The position numbers and the translations under genes are program-made. Below are positions 1 through 11,912 of a stretch of DNA of 64,000 nt, one piece after another. This DNA is from Calliopsis andreniformis (lineage: Eukaryota > Arthropoda > Insecta > Hymenoptera > Andrenidae): the NCBI RefSeq assembly GCF_051401765.1, contig NC_135066.1, positions 17,339,001-17,403,000 on the forward strand. Direction: 5' to 3'. The notes beneath the pieces were generated by a model, which was given only the letters and a program-made list of their open reading frames with translations, was not told the DNA's origin and did no database searches. Positions within the stretch are counted from its first letter, which is position 1; the number at the start of each line of letters is the position of its first letter.

Positions 1-3000
1 GATATGATGCAATCTGAGTCGATAACGTCAAACTAAAGTTAAACACGAAATATCGTCGACAGTAGTATTTGTATCGACTGACCAAGCTCTTTGATCAAAT
101 ACGAAATCTATAGGGCGCGCTCTGATACTGTTTGTCACAGAACACAACTTTTACAGTTATAGAAAAAAAATTGTAAATATCTTTTACAGAAAAGTTACTT
201 CTCAAGAACTGTAATACTTTTACTACTAATAAAAAGAATTATGCATACTACTAAACACGTCAACAATTTTCTTGCTGGTATGATAAAAATGATACCTTTT
301 TAAATGGAATATTAAACATTGAGATATTGACTTTGGATTATCAAATTCCAATACTTGCTTTGATTTTAAAATTATTTGTTTTCGTTATATTAAATACTCT
401 TTTATAAGATTAGACAGACAGGAGAAAAGAATCGACAGCAATCTTCACGATTAGTCAATACTGCGACAACATATGAACGAATCTGTAAGTCGCAGTACTT
501 GACTTCTGAATACATATTACCTGCTACCATTAACAATGAAATATATTTTACGTGCATAATCATCTCCCCGTATTCTGATTGCATACTAAATTTTTACGAT
601 TCCCTGTAATGATCCTCGACAAGTCTCGAATAATATCCTTCGAACTAAAAACGCGTCCTTAAAACAGAAAAGAAAAGCTACAACCCCACCTCGATCACAT
701 ATTTACATATTTTATTCACCATCGATCCAAAGAGCAAGTCCCCCAATTTCGCCGCAATCAAAGTCGAATTCCCAGTCGTTCGACCGCCGATTTCACGTCC
801 CTCCGCGAGATCGCGGCTGTATGGAAATCGCGGACACATCTCGCCGCAGTTTCTCGGCGATGTTCCCAGGTCACTTGAGGACAAGTCTTTTCTTTACATT
901 CCGCTGTTTACGATCGGCCGACGAATAATATCACAATGTTTGCCAGATTCGGTTTCCGTTGCGCCCTAAACACCGTCCGCTCTCGTTTGCATTCCACGTT
1001 TTACGACCGGGCCAAATATAATGTCGGGAAATTTATTAAGATTGCCGCGGGTCTGATGCTGCGCCCGGCGTCAATGCTAATCGAGACACAAAAGATACCC
1101 TTAATCGGCCGTCGGCCAGCACCAGGCAGAAATAAAATCGAAGGATCCTTGAGAGGGCCGAGGAAACGAAGCTGGAGCGTGTAAACAGCTCCGTCTAACT
1201 CGGCCGCCGAGACCACGGATTCGATGCGGAACGATTTGCACGCGAGACGCCCCGGGATGGATCGTGGCACTTTTTTGCCACGGGGTCCCGACGAAACGTC
1301 CGTCCCGATCGGGGGCCGCAGCGCCTCGGCCTTCGGCTGCGCGATTTTTGCAGCGACGCGGAGGCCGCCACCCGGAAGAGCGCACTTGTGGTGATTCGAG
1401 TGGCCATCTCAGAGGAGAGGGGAGAGAGGAACCGGCCGAAAACTGCATCGAAAAGTTCGCCGGTGAGGTTATTGAAACCAGAAAACTGCATTATAATCTG
1501 CCTGGCTTGGCTGCAAAGTAGGTACTCCATCATCAGGTAGAACCGGTTTTTTCGGCCCATCCTGCAACCGTTCGAACTGCTACTCATTGCGTATTTGTAA
1601 TCTTCGATCGGGGATATCCGATTGATTTCTATCTCTTTTTTCATTCGTTATCTCATCATTATCGACGCGCGACCATGTCGCAATATCTTGCAGCTTTTAT
1701 TTCGCGTGTACCGCTTCGTTTTTTCGTTTCTCCTGTGGCTTTCTTTGGGAACCGGGGGCTAAGGATAGTCATTCAGCATTGATAGTTTTAATGTGTTCGA
1801 GGATTTGCATAACTGTGCAGGGTACGCTGCGTGGAACGTGAGGGACGTTAAAATGTATTTTCGGGTAAGATAGCATGTAGGTGGAAACCTAGGTACAGTA
1901 CCGCTCATAAGTATTCAATCGGTGTCACATGTTGAGAAAAATACAGTTTTCTGTGTAGTATGTATATTGTGTACATTTGTTTCGTATTTCTATTACGTCT
2001 TAAAAGTAAGTATGTAATCATTACTGTAATTGTATCTCTAGCAGTAATTAATGGTTAGTCTAAGCAGTAAGTATCGGTTGCTACTAATAAATCTGTAACT
2101 TTTCAAACTGATGGAATCGTTCGATTATAAGCGGTACTGTATAGATTGCGAATATTTCTTTTTTAGCAAATTATGGTATAGAAGCAAGGCATAGGCTTGT
2201 AAATATTAATTATAATGTTTCTTACATTCTTACATCCCATAAAAGTCTCTCGAAAAGTTTGAGATTCTTAAGCTACTCAACTCAAGACGTTCACGAAACC
2301 CATCACTCTCAGCTCTCCCTTAAAAAAACCAATCTGTTGCCCAGTAGCGATCTCCCATTTTGCCATCTAATTTGTTACATTTAAACGAATTACGACACGT
2401 AAAAGGTTTCTTGAGATGCACGCGGCAATCCCGAGAGGAATTTCTACTCATGCAATCGGCGGTGGGAGAGGGAGCAGGCTACCTTTGAGACGCGGGCCTT
2501 TGTCTTTGGCAGAAAACGAACCGAGAAGAATCGATCGCGTGCGTGAAACCCTTCCCTGATACGGAATGTCCACGTTTTGCCATAATAACGGGTAGGATTC
2601 CCCTTGGCTGACGAACGCGAGCTTCGTACACGAATTGCGGCCCGTTCTCCATTCCGAAAATGAGAAGGCCTGCAGATTCTGCCTGAAACTGGAATAAGTG
2701 GCTAACAACGAAACTCTTTGGAAAACGAGATTATGCTGTTTAATAGCGAAGAGGTTCGGGGAGACAATGTGAGGGCGCAGAAAATGAAAGATATTTATAT
2801 TGCGTGAGGTAGATCGGAAATATTTTTCAATAATTGTTAGGGTAGAATTAAATGAGTCCATGTCAGTAAGGAGGTCGATGTACTGGAAGAAAATGGAGGA
2901 AGTAGTGGTTTTGTGTTACCTTTGTAGGTGTCTTAATATGAGAGTTGGATACATTTTTATTCAGTATGTATGTCATTAAACGAATGTTCGTTCTTAACAA

Positions 3001-6000
3001 GTGACTAAGATTTGAATTTCAAAACTTTCAAAGTCGTAGGTATTTCAAAGAGCTCGAATTTTTGAAAGCCTCAAGAGCTCTCAAAATCTTGAATTCTTTT
3101 AGTAAGAGAAGTCTAATTATAATAGAATTATAAATGAAGGAAAATTGGATACAATAGAACAGAGGAATAGATTAAGGTTGAAGAAAAAATCCACTGAACC
3201 CCCTGAAAAATATCCCGTGGGTTGTACCATATTTATTTATGCATTACAATGTATCAATTAAGAGTACGCCAAATACACTGAATCCACGAATAACAGTATG
3301 CGCACGCTTCGAGTTCGAAATTTGCGCTCATTTTACAGTCGATTCTGTAACCCTCTCGTTCCATTGACCGTCTAATAAATAAGTGACAATCAAGTCGACC
3401 GATAAGAGTAAACAAATCACGTAGATTGGTTACAATAAACATCCCACTATCTATTCTTCCTCCTGTCATTTCGTGAGCCTTATTGGGCCCGTCAAGCCAC
3501 TTTTACGTCAGACGTTACAAGCTGTAAAGACAAGGTATCGTTCGAACACAGTGCTGTAAAATTCTTGTCATGCGCGTCCACTTGTACACGTTGTCGTTTA
3601 CACCTACCTAAACATAGTGGTGCAGAGGAGGGGAAGGTGAAGAAGAAACCCCTTCGTGACTGCAACACGAGGTTCCCTAGGCATTATGCCAAGTCCGTAC
3701 TGACACAATATGTGCCATGAGACATACTCCAAAAGCGTTTAGGACTGTTAACCGAGGCAGACGGACTACCTTCTGAAAACTGACATCGTCAATAGCATAT
3801 CTGACAATATTTTAAAATATTTATAATATTTTTCAAATCATTAGGAACATCCTCACATCAAACAACATCGTCAAGTACATCATACTTTGCTACCACTTTC
3901 CACCGTGGTCTTTAATTACATTCAGTTTATGCTTTCCAAATCAACGACTCACTGGTAGCAGCGAGGCTCTTTATTCCCTTCAACATATGCACCTAACGCA
4001 ATAGAACACGGTAAAAGTAAGGGTAATTAAAATGAAGGAAAATAACCATACAGTAGCGATAAGCGTGCGAGGTCAACAGGATATACTCTTATGCAAATCT
4101 CTCACATTTCCCGAGACGAATTTAAATTAACGACTGTGCCCCGTGGCTGTACACGTTTCTTACTGAAATTTATCAATCTTTACCGCTATATCATTTATTA
4201 ATTTCTATTCAAACATCTTCTATTCTGGTCAGAGAATCAACTATGTAATTAAACTGGTGAGAGTAAGTCAAATAGCCAAGAGTGGATTGTAGGTGGAGTA
4301 CACTATAGACGTGTTGGTGGAGTAAAAGGAAATCAAGGGTTTTGTTCAGTCTCCGTTAAGAACTAAGGAGGTGGAAACAAAGAGAAAGGGAAAAAAAAGA
4401 ATTCATTTAGGGAAAGAGACAACTAGAGAATATGTATAAATTATACTCTAGTTTTTCGTGGTATTTTACTTCGATTTTTGCTGAGAACTTGGGAGAACTA
4501 GGAACCAACTCACGAAGTATCCCAAAAATTATAATTCTCATTCTTAAGTCGTATCGCAGGTATTTTCTACTGTAAGAACCATAGAAGAGTAGAAAAAGCT
4601 TAGGCTAGACGTCACCGTACTTATTCGTCTGAGAATTCTCAAGAAACAGTGACTATCAAATTGGTGGCTGGTGTAGTGCATCAGGTAATCAAAAAAGTTC
4701 CATCACTCTTGAAGTTAAAATTAGATCGCTTGAATTACAATAAAAATTATGAATTTTATAAAAAGTAGAATTTCTATTTAGTTTTTTGAAAAATTTAATG
4801 AAGAATCATGTTTGACCTGTGAGTAATAAAAAATGTATGCAACAAGAACTGATGTTTTATTGATATATTTGCAAGAATCAAGGTTTGCCTCGTGTGCGCT
4901 CGCTGATGCACGTGTTTCCACGCGTAAACGAGCGTGACCACTGTGCCGGACACATATTTCACGAGACAAAATAGACATGCTACAGTTTCAGCTGTGACAC
5001 TGTGCACAGTTTACGGTGACGAATAATTAGAGCTTCTAAGAATTACATCGAGGATGATTAGTGAGAAATTTGGAATGTTGTTTTGAAAGGAAGATATTAA
5101 TACTCATTGATATTCTCCTTTTTCATCAAATTCTCTCATGAAACGTTATTCGAATATTCATCGTAACACTAATTTGTCATTGTATGACTTTCTTTAGCTC
5201 GTATGGGCTAAAGTTAAACAAAACTAACTATTAACGAACAAGTTGATAATTCAAAAATATTTAAAACATATTTTAAATCTTTCCATTTCGCCTCGAATAT
5301 TTGAAATACAATCTGCACCACAAATGTAACAAATATAAATTATTATAAAGAGTTAACATAGATAATTCTAGAGAATGAAAGCATAGGAAAACACACGTCG
5401 ACAATATTCTACGATTGGAAAACGATTTCAATTAGTGTAACTACAACATTAAAAAATTCTATCTTACTTCACGATATTGAACGCAAGTTAAAATCGAGTC
5501 GAACTTATTATTTGTTAAATACACAAGATTTTTATCACAATTTTGGGAAGTGTACACGATTCAAAATCACAGAAGTTCAAAGTACAAAAATTTCATTCAA
5601 ATTTCATGAATCTGCGACATATGTTGAATATATATATTTTTTATTGCAACGAGACGTCTTTAATAAAACATTCACCAGAACTGCTCACAGAATGAAAAGA
5701 GGACATGTACATATGTACTTCCGGTGCACATCCTTCCGGAATTCAAAGAGATGCCTTTATTCGAATCTTGTAGCCCCCAATTTGAATATTTCGAACCCAT
5801 TCATTGCTAAACGTTGCACACCTACCGTTCGTCATTCTGTGCGTCTTACCATCTGCGACCGCGTATGATTAAACGAATAATTTGCATAAATAATCAAAAA
5901 GCTAACATGCAAATGTTATACATTAAAAATACTTGAATGATTGTTGAACACAAATAGTCTTATATATTTATATTCGATATCTCCAACTAATAAATAATTT

Positions 6001-7620
6001 GAAATTTGCAACAAATTCCTGCTTCTTCGAAGCCTAAACTTGAAACGCAGAACGGAGCTACTTGTAAAAGATCTTATTATCTGTAAAGTGATAACACATA
6101 ATTAAAAAGAACCTTATTCCATGAAAAAAGAAGAACTCTGATAATTTAGAAACAATGACCATGAGATAAATTAGTTCACCATTGTCGCATTTCTCATTCT
6201 AAAATGAACAACATCCGTCTTTATCAGCTTTCTTAAGATCGAACGAAGGTATCTAACAATAAGTAAACTTTCAAGTTTTCCAACATGCATGTTAAACGCA
6301 CGTTTATTGTCTCAGTATAAGAGTGTTCACTTATTCATTATTTTATCGCGTTAGACAGAGATAACACACATTCTACCATTAGAGAATGCATAACCTCGCT
6401 TCATCAATAATACAAGAGAAAATATGTTATTAGTAAATACTAGGTCAAGCGAAACTAAATGCAACTTGCGATTACCTTTGACTCTTCCAATGATTCGCCG
6501 AATAAAGCCTAGTCAACATAAACTGACGTAACATCCTCTTCTCCCTTTGTGTCTTTTGCTAGCAATTGCTTTAAAACTGCATCCCCTTACAAAATTCACG
6601 ATGGAAATGATCCGTCTATAATATCACATGACAAATAATTGAGACTTCTAAGATTGTCCCCTTCCAATTATCGAAGGTATAGAATACTGAACAACATCAA
6701 AGCTAGGAGAATCAACCCTTAGTCGTTCCACGATGCCTATTTCTTGTTCATGGTTATTTCGTAACTATCACAGCGTTTCACCCCCTATTTCACGAAAAAT
6801 TTATCAGTGAATATTTTATTAGACAAGTTTCTAGATTCGAATCGATTAGTTATCGTAATTTTGTCTTCCATGTCTCTTTCAAGAACAGAACACATAGAAG
6901 TATATTCTAGAAAAAAATATTGTATGGATACGAAGGGTTTGAATACAGGAAATGAGAAATTTAAGGGATGATTCTAGAGGTCAGAATAAGAGAAAATTAA
7001 ATATGAGACAGGTGTTTCTATGATACCCAATGCTTTTTTCAAGTATTTATAATTAACAAATAGACTCAATCACAATATCGTTATTCTTCGTGTTCCATCT
7101 CGTTTTAGTGTTCAGGATCACCCCTTCAATTCCCCTCTACTTGCAGTCGGTCGCTGTATATTCATAGCAGGTCTGTCCTCAGGGTTCAGAGAGTCCCCGC
7201 AAGTTTTGCACTTTCTGACAAAAGGCCCTAAACGAAGGAAAACAACGCCAAGCGGTTTGAGTCACGCACGTTCGGCATCATGCAAAGATTCTCGCGTCTA
7301 TTGTTGCTACCGTAAAACTCCCTCTAATGAAGAGGTTTCCTTCGCACTGGGCGGTTTCGTCTTTTTGTTAGGCCCATCATGACACTTTAACAGCAATTGG
7401 TCTGAAGTTAACTGCGTCTGGCCCTCGAGGAAACGCGCTACTACCGCTTCCGGCACAACAGTCGGTGACACGTCAGCATTCGCGAAGTGGGACCAATGAA
7501 ACACCCGCTCCAATTGTGTCTCTACCCTGGTGAGTCAGTTATTTCAAGAACTCCTGCTTCGTTTCCATCAGGGGTATCCAAGGCGTGTTTCAAATTTCAG
7601 TGGAAGAATTCGAGGAGCCT
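1..7620. other. AT-rich noncoding stretch, no gene recognised
   Basis: I see no exon here that is backed by splice signals. A CpG-rich block at about 1090-1460 is open in several frames on both strands, which such composition tends to give. The minus-strand frames at 1195-1644 (149 codons) and 2448-2861 (137 codons, true ATG) are of a length expected by chance and match no family I know. A minus-strand frame at 7307-7530 reads plausibly but its only possible 3' splice site (around 7531) has a poor pyrimidine tract. Most of the rest is AT-rich and unstructured. Confidence 0.5.
3010..3110. repeat. Degenerate TTTGAAA-type short repeat
   Basis: Words such as TTTCAAA, TTTGAAA, GAATTT and GAGCTC recur every 10 to 20 bases in both orientations. 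It resembles the low-complexity stretches at about 33980-34080 and 50080-50240. It reads as decayed simple sequence. I see no terminal repeats or target duplication that would make it a transposon. Confidence 0.4.
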
Positions 7621-7626
7621 TTAGAG

Positions 7627-7842
7627 CAGCGCTGTCCAGCCATGAGGCTCCTTATTCGCCTGTTCTCTATTCCAGTTTTTTTAAGTTACTAATACATACG
7701 CTATTCGTAGAGTTTGAGCTTTCTTGGTGACATAGACATTAACCTATTTGTAATATTGTTAACTAACTAACGTAGTGTTGCGTGATTTATCTGACGATGG
7801 AAACACCAAAAAATTCCTTGAGCCCTCGCTTGGACAGCGCTG
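7627..7842. mobile_element. Possible 216-bp hAT-like miniature element
   Basis: The segment starts with CAGCGCTGTCCA and ends with its near-perfect inverse complement (TGGACAGCGCTG). Similarity continues inward more weakly on both sides. Termini of the form CAGnG are common in the hAT superfamily, which is the basis for the family guess. The flanking octamers CTTTAGAG and GGATAAAG match at only four of eight positions, so a target-site duplication is not convincing. There is no transposase inside. If real, it is a nonautonomous relic; it could also be a chance inverted repeat. Confidence 0.3.
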
Positions 7843-10250
7843 GGATAAAGTATAGAGATCATGTGGAATAGAGCTGTAGACCTTGAAACTGTTGATTTTT
7901 GGAACGTTGTTCTACTCGTGAGCAAAAAGAAACACTCTTGTTCCTGGGAGCCCAGCTGCAAGGCTAATAGAGTGGGAACTGCAGTGAAGAGTGAAGTGTG
8001 ATTCCAAGGTACGTAGTGGGTACAGTATTATCTTGATACTAGCTCGCGATTTGAGGCCTGTTAAGAGCTTTTAAGGGATAAAGAAAATTCGTTTTTCAAT
8101 TCAGTTTTCACATTAGTGACTTGAGGTAGAATTTTCGAAAGCAGGGATCAAATGAAGTAAAAGGACTGTCCCAATTAGATACACGTGTACTGTCGAGGTT
8201 GTACCGAGACAGAACGCTGTATTGACTCTTTCTAGACTTTTTCTCCATGTGACTATTGTACCTTTATTTTTGTTGCAATCCTAAGTTTTTCTCATATAAT
8301 AAAGGACACTATTGACAATCAGTAAAGCACGCTATGTGTATTTGGTAAAAATATTTCCACAAACTGACCTCTCTTACCTCTTGCCTCAAGCAGTCACACT
8401 AATAGGAAAAGAGTCCTTCTATAAAGACCTTGACATAAAGAAAAGAGTTTCCCCTTTCATAAAATAACAACTATTCCCATTCCTCGTAGAACAATCTCCA
8501 CAGTCTCGCTACGTTCATCCATCGAGCCACAAAAAACACTTCACACGTATCTCAGGATTCCCTGATATCCTCTTCAAGGTTCGTCGACACTCGCCCATCT
8601 CTTCCGCTCGGGAAATCGCGGGTGTAGCGCGAACCCGATTCCTGTCTGCAAATTGGCCCACCGGAAGTCGTGGCTGAACGAACGATAAATATTCGACGCG
8701 CGCATACTCGTTACCGAAACGCAAATCCATTTAAACGGGGCGGGTCATTAAAGCCCCTGGTACGGTAATAAGCGATCGAGCTTCGCATCAGATTGTTACA
8801 CAGAACGTGTTCCAGCGGTACGAAAAAAAGATGAAAAAGAGCGGGGTGGTGGAGAGGAGACAAGAGGAGTGAAGGATAAAGTGAGGGGGAGGCATTCTCC
8901 CTCTCTTGGTACAGAAAAAAAGAGGTGGAGTCGAGGCAGCGAGGGAAAAAAAGGGAGGGAAAGAATGAAACAGCATATCGAAGAGACAGGGCCATGGTGT
9001 TCTTGTTTGAAAATTAATTTGCCGCGAGATGGAACGACCAGTTTTTAAGCAGACGTTTTATTGCGCCGTATCGCGCAACTGACATATCCGCCAATTTCTT
9101 GATTGCGCGAGCACGGACACGGCTCATCGAAAGTCTTATTCCCAGACTTTGGGTGGACATGTCATTTCTGTGAAACCGTGAAGACGCTGACGCTAGAGCG
9201 CTGTGAAAAGCATCCATGAGAACATTTAGCTAATAAACACGTTCCTCGTGAACTGTTGATCACGCACGATTCGTAAAGTCAGAGGAAGGAATATTCGCTC
9301 GTTACTCCCGGGTGGAGCTAATTGTGTGGGATTCATTTTGGCTTACTGTGAATCAAAACTGTTTCAGTGGATTTTGGTATTATTGCGGTTGAAATATCTA
9401 ATTTATTTTTAGAAGGTATTAAGTAATATAGTTGCAACGACTCGAAATGAACCCTGTAGTATGAAAGGCTCAACTTTCGAAAGTCTGTTAAAGATAGTAA
9501 CATTTTTCACTGGTGTTGGACGTGTGCCCTCTGGAACCAGTTACAGACAAGGGAAGGATCTGAGGTGCACCACTTTGGTGTTAGCTTGCTGCTGCAAGAT
9601 GGCAGCATGCAAGTCTCTGTTGTTGATAGTAGACACTTGGCTAAGCTTCAGAATAATTTCTATCAGTTATTTTGAATTTGAGAATTGTTCTAAAAATGAA
9701 ATTCTAAATCGCAAGGAGACACGCCAGAACTATCCCTTGTCAGCTAAACAGAACCCACAGACAAACAATGTGGATTAAATTGAGCTGCACCAATTACACA
9801 CAAACGCAGTGAAAAAACATCCTGAGCTACTATCAGAAGCATGTCGCCAGACTAATCAATGAAATTCATTAAACAAAACTTCTATTTAATTCCACAGATG
9901 GAGAAGTCTCCGATTGTCTACAGTAGATAAGACAAAGCAGCGACACGCCTGCAATAATCTCACAGGATATTTTTCAGTGAGATATACATTCAATTCTAGC
10001 AAAGAAACTGTACATTTTCAATATCCACGCTAACAAGTGTCTACGACCTAAACCAAAACGCACATGGACGCAATCACAATAGGCCGAGTAGCTGAACATG
10101 TCCGTGTCCAAGCAGACCCAACTGCCTAATCAAGTTCACCCTCGAAACATCAAACTCCTTTCCACACACTTAACCCACTTCGTCCCCAATTGGCTGCAGA
10201 GTTTCAAGATCTAGTTTCAGCACGTAACCCATCAGTTGATCCTTCGCTCG
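7843..10250. other. Noncoding stretch with a purine-rich tract
   Basis: Nothing here has splice support. Positions about 8820-8990 form a G/A-rich tract on the plus strand (pyrimidine-rich on the minus strand), which creates spurious hydrophobic frames on the minus strand. A TTACC/GGTAAG word near 8380 looks like a minus-strand 5' splice site, but all three frames leading into it are closed within a short distance. Confidence 0.5.
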
Positions 10251-10833
10251 TCGCTTGATCACTCGCTCGCCTTCTCTAACCGATTCATTACGCGACATCG
10301 AGTACATCGAGATTATCGTCCTGATCGGTGAATCCAGATTGGAGGAGTCACGTTACACGTTTCTCACCGTGGAAGGGGCAGATAGGAGGGAGGAGAATCA
10401 TTATCCAGGATCGCTTGGTACCGCGTTCCATGATCAGGGATCTTCATGGAATCAACGTAAGCTGTAGGAAGCCAGCTTAGGAAGGAGAAGAGGCTGATGT
10501 TCAAAGTACCTAACTCAGAGCCATCATGTGTGTCGACATCATGCATGATCACCGCACACGGCACTTGATCACCGACATGACCATCGAGCTCGTTCACAGG
10601 CGACTGGATATCCCAGCAACCGGTCGACATCGGCCATCTCCTTTATAATCGAGACAGAGCACAATTCGTCCCCTTTGATTTCACTCCTGGCCCGAGGATA
10701 AGTAATAGAAAGAAACAAACGAAAAGGGAGAAGACAGGAACAAAAGGCGAAGAAGGTCAAAGCAAACGGAGGTGATTCGATCGACGAAACGAAGGATTCA
10801 TAGGCTGAGGACTGGGTCTGGGCTAAGTCTGGG

Positions 10834-11171
10834 TCAGGTACCAAGCTGGACTTTCTCCGTGGACTTCACAAACCAATCACTATGTAAAGCGTTCAGGATC
10901 TCGACCACACATTCTCTTCCTGCTGGTCTTTGCCTGTGTCTCCTCCTAAGAAACTCTTCGTCGCCGCGTAGAGTCTTAAAACATCGTTGATGGTTCTCGA
11001 TGATCACCTCGACTCCTCCACCAATGGGAACCTCTCCTTGAGAACCAGCGACTAGGAAGAAGTTGGACACTTGCGCTTGGCACGGTCTGACTCCGATGTT
11101 CCATGAATCGAATCTTCTTGCGCTGGCAGGAATCACCCAAGTGGACCTGGCAACGTGGCCCAAAGCTATTT
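10834..11171 (-). CDS. Candidate internal or terminal exon, unknown protein
   Basis: On the minus strand a 3' splice site (TTTTACTTCTCAG) at 11172-11173 is followed by an open frame of about 111 codons that ends at a TGA at 10834-10836. The frame is entered in phase 1. Codon use looks ordinary for coding sequence, with many GTC, ATC, GAG and AAC codons. A Gly-rich turn (PIGGGVEV) is followed by a basic stretch (FLRRRHRQR). I recognise no family. A second 3' splice site with a good pyrimidine tract lies upstream at about 11425-11440, but I could not place a good 5' splice site between the two. Overlapping frames on both strands are also open here, so strand and frame are uncertain. Confidence 0.28.
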
Positions 11172-11912
11172 CTGAGAAGTAAAACGCTTGCGTTCCGGTT
11201 AATCGGAAATTTCATCCTTTCATGCCATTGGGAACGTTCAGGGATGACCAGGAGAAGGAAGAGTGAAGAGCTTGGAGGAGAGGGTTGCTCCTCCAAGGCG
11301 ATTCATCCTCGCAGACGGAGTCGATTCTTCTCCCCTGGCTTCAAACACGGCGTCGTTTCTCTTTGGATTCGACCTGTTCTTCCAGCCGCTTTACTTCACC
11401 GACTGGTCGGTAATCGATCTGAAATCAGAAAAAAGGTTGGCCTGCGGTTAGCGATGTGTTACATTCTGTGCATAGGGCTTGGGAATCGCGTGGAGTCACG
11501 CTTTTGCTTCACTTGGAGCAGCGTAGATCACTTCTCGGGTCTCCGTATACACGGTTCAATGGTATTTCAATTGTTCAGTCGTTTACCGACAACTTTGTTG
11601 AACACTCTGCGAAGTGTCCTGAGACGACAGCAATATATGTATACTCGACCGCGATTTAACTTGACTGAGGTACGGGATGAGATTCGAATTACCTTCTGTC
11701 GATCGAAGCGATTTAACTCTTGTCGAGTGGTTTTGTTCTCAATTAGTCACAGTGAAGCTGACCACATTGAGATGTGTATGTGTTGGGTAAAAGAGAACTG
11801 CTTCACTGGAACTGTCTTTAGAAGTCCTTCTTGGGGGCATGCTCGAAAAAGCCAGAATATCTCCGTCACACAAAATTTAAAAAAAAAAAAGAAAAAAACG
11901 TTCCTAGAGTAA
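11092..11912 (+). other. Longest open frame in the window, probably not protein-coding
   Basis: A plus-strand frame runs from ATG 11103 to a stop at 11910-11912, 269 codons, clearly longer than any other in the window. Its product is rich in Arg, Ser, Cys and Trp, shows no domain I know, and ends in a lysine run encoded by an A-rich tract (11878-11897). It overlaps the minus-strand candidate exon at 10834-11171. The A-run at the 3' end could mark a retroposed transcript, but I see no AATAAA before it and no flanking direct repeat. It is listed because its length is unusual. Confidence 0.2.

Noticed and set aside
1195..1644. 149-codon minus-strand frame
   Set aside because: It lacks an ATG at its start, runs into a CpG-rich block that is open in other frames too, and shows no splice support.
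2448..2861. 137-codon minus-strand frame with a true ATG
   Set aside because: Frames of this length are expected a few times by chance in a window of this size; no splice sites or family motifs support it.
7307..7530. Minus-strand frame of about 74 codons with natural-looking composition
   Set aside because: The only possible 3' splice site has a weak pyrimidine tract, the same bases form a plus-strand 5' splice word, and nothing identifies the product.
8820..8990. Hydrophobic minus-strand frames taken as signal peptides
   Set aside because: They are a by-product of a pyrimidine tract and no splice site or conserved sequence follows.
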